Shown: piece by piece, positions 6,701-7,680 of the stretch | How the letters are laid out: each line of letters begins with the position of its first letter | Position numbering within the stretch: the first letter of the stretch is position 1 | Source of the DNA: Pseudomonadota bacterium | Lineage (GTDB): Bacteria; Pseudomonadota; Alphaproteobacteria; Rhizobiales; Xanthobacteraceae | NCBI GenBank assembly: GCA_023431725.1 | Contig: JAEYVN010000362.1 | Span: 1 to 7,680 of the forward strand | Direction of reading: 5' to 3' | DNA: 7,680 bases | Program-made: the position numbers and the translations under genes | Notes under the pieces: generated by a model | Seen by the model: only the letters and a program-made list of their open reading frames with translations | What the model was told of the DNA's origin: nothing | The model's database searches: none

Positions 6701-6716
6701 GCTTGTCACGATGAGA

Positions 6717-7680
6717 TCACGGCCGCGTCTGGCCGGTGCCACGCACGCGATACTTGAACGAGGTGAGCTGTTCGACGCCGACCGGTCCGCGTGCATGCAT
6801 GCGGCCGGTGGCAATGCCGATCTCTGCGCCGAAACCGAATTCGCCGCCATCGGCGAATTGCGTCGATGCGTTGTGCAGCACGATTGCCGAATCGACTTCG
6901 TTCAGGAATTTCGCGGCGGCCGCCTTGTCCTGCGTGACGATGGCATCGGTATGATTCGAGCCATGCTGTTCGATATGCGCCATCGCGTCATCGACGCCGT
7001 CTACCATCTTTGCGGCAATGATCGCGTCGAGGAATTCCTTGCCGAAATCGTCCTCGCTGGCAGGCTTCACGCGTGCGTCAATCTTCTGAATGGCAGCGTC
7101 GCCACGGACTTCGCTGCCGGCATCGAGCAGCGCCGCGATGAGCGTCTTGGCAATATTCTTCGGCGCGTTCTGATCGATCAGCAATGTTTCCGCCGCGCCG
7201 CAGATGCCGGTACGGCGCAGCTTGGCATTGACGACGATCTCCTTCGCCATGTCGAGCTTGGCTTTCTTGTCGACATAGACGTGAACGATGCCTTCGAGAT
7301 GGGCGAACACGGGGACGCGCGCTTCATCCTGCACGCGGGCGACGAGGCTCTTGCCGCCGCGCGGGACGATGACATCGATGTTTCCATTCAGGCCTCTCAG
7401 CATCTCGCCGACGGCCGCTCGATCGCGGATCGGCACGAGCTGGATCGCATCCTCCGGCAATCCTGCTGTACGCAATCCATCCAGCATCGCGGCGTGAATG
7501 GCGCGCGACGAGCGATGCGAATCCGAGCCGCCGCGCAGGATCGCGGCATTGCCGGACTTCAGACAGAGGGCGCCCGCGTCTGCGGTGACGTTTGGACGGC
7601 TTTCGTAGATGACGCCGATGACCCCGATCGGCGTGCGCACGCGCTCGATCGTCATCCCATTCGGACGCTTCCACTTCGAG
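6717..7680 (-). CDS. proA: Gamma-glutamyl phosphate reductase ProA, 5' end missing
   Basis: ProA reduces gamma-glutamyl phosphate to glutamate-5-semialdehyde with NADPH, the second step of proline synthesis from glutamate. The C-terminal 320 residues are present; roughly 100 more are expected beyond the right edge. The frame is open to the edge: the residues before the internal ATG at 7655 read SKWKRPNG, which belongs to ProA. Landmarks on the visible fragment are the nucleotide-binding stretch [12 protein letters not shown] (24-35), LRGGSDS (48-54), VPRGGKSLV (105-113), the catalytic cysteine in [14 protein letters not shown] (C160) and the C-terminal [20 protein letters not shown] (290-309). 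It is the first gene of the run visible here; upstream proB and obgE are commonly found in relatives but lie outside the window. nadD begins 16 bp after the stop. Confidence 0.97.
   Translation of the reverse strand, partial: SKWKRPNGMTIERVRTPIGVIGVIYESRPNVTADAGALCLKSGNAAILRGGSDSHRSSRAIHAAMLDGLRTAGLPEDAIQLVPIRDRAAVGEMLRGLNGNIDVIVPRGGKSLVARVQDEARVPVFAHLEGIVHVYVDKKAKLDMAKEIVVNAKLRRTGICGAAETLLIDQNAPKNIAKTLIAALLDAGSEVRGDAAIQKIDARVKPASEDDFGKEFLDAIIAAKMVDGVDDAMAHIEQHGSNHTDAIVTQDKAAAAKFLNEVDSAIVLHNASTQFADGGEFGFGAEIGIATGRMHARGPVGVEQLTSFKYRVRGTGQTRP

Noticed and set aside
6701..6850. Upstream extension of the nadD frame into proA
   Set aside because: The frame lies inside the conserved ProA C-terminus and its translation is low in recognisable structure. 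NadD proteins do not carry 78 residues before the MRIGLFGG motif.
7656..7680. Starting proA at the internal ATG at 7655
   Set aside because: The frame is open to the window edge and the preceding codons (SKWKRPNG) are typical ProA sequence, so the gene is cut by the window rather than short.
219..7680. A hidden mobile element, defence system or CRISPR array
   Set aside because: All the coding space is filled by recognised housekeeping genes in a known order. There is no spaced direct-repeat array, no transposase motif and no target-site duplication. The only repeats are the short ones described near rppH.

Overview
The window is GC-rich and every gene I can support lies on the minus strand, so transcription runs from high to low coordinates. 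Protein motifs and gene order (proA, nadD, rsfS, rlmH, an envC-like gene, ctpA, a YibQ-type gene, rppH) fit an alphaproteobacterium of the order Hyphomicrobiales. The closest match I recall is the Bradyrhizobium/Rhodopseudomonas/Afipia group (Nitrobacteraceae). I base that on recalled protein signatures, not on a search. The region is chromosomal housekeeping DNA. I see no transposase, phage gene, CRISPR array, tRNA or rRNA.

Layout in transcription order: proA (5' end cut by the right edge of the window), nadD, rsfS and rlmH are packed with 15-16 bp gaps. A 42 bp gap follows, then the envC-like gene, whose stop codon overlaps the ctpA start codon (ATGA). A clear intrinsic terminator follows ctpA. 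The YibQ-type divergent polysaccharide deacetylase gene comes next, ending in a long palindromic repeat that may also act as a terminator. After that come a short tandem repeat, rppH, and the first 34 codons of a DUF533/TerB-like gene that runs off the left edge.

Two functional blocks share the main transcription unit. One covers metabolism and the ribosome: ProA (proline synthesis), NadD (NAD synthesis), RsfS (ribosome silencing) and RlmH (23S rRNA methylation). The other concerns the cell envelope: an amidase-activator-like LytM protein, a periplasmic C-terminal processing protease and a membrane-anchored YibQ-like protein. From memory, the envC-ctpA-yibQ neighbourhood recurs in other Proteobacteria, which supports a shared role in peptidoglycan remodelling. 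RppH controls mRNA 5'-end decay and appears to be expressed separately.

I found no new biological system. The points worth a second look are modest: the YibQ-like protein lacks the usual metal-site motifs; a palindromic repeat sits exactly where a terminator would; a 16 bp tandem repeat lies just upstream of rppH; and the starts of nadD, rsfS and envC are ambiguous.
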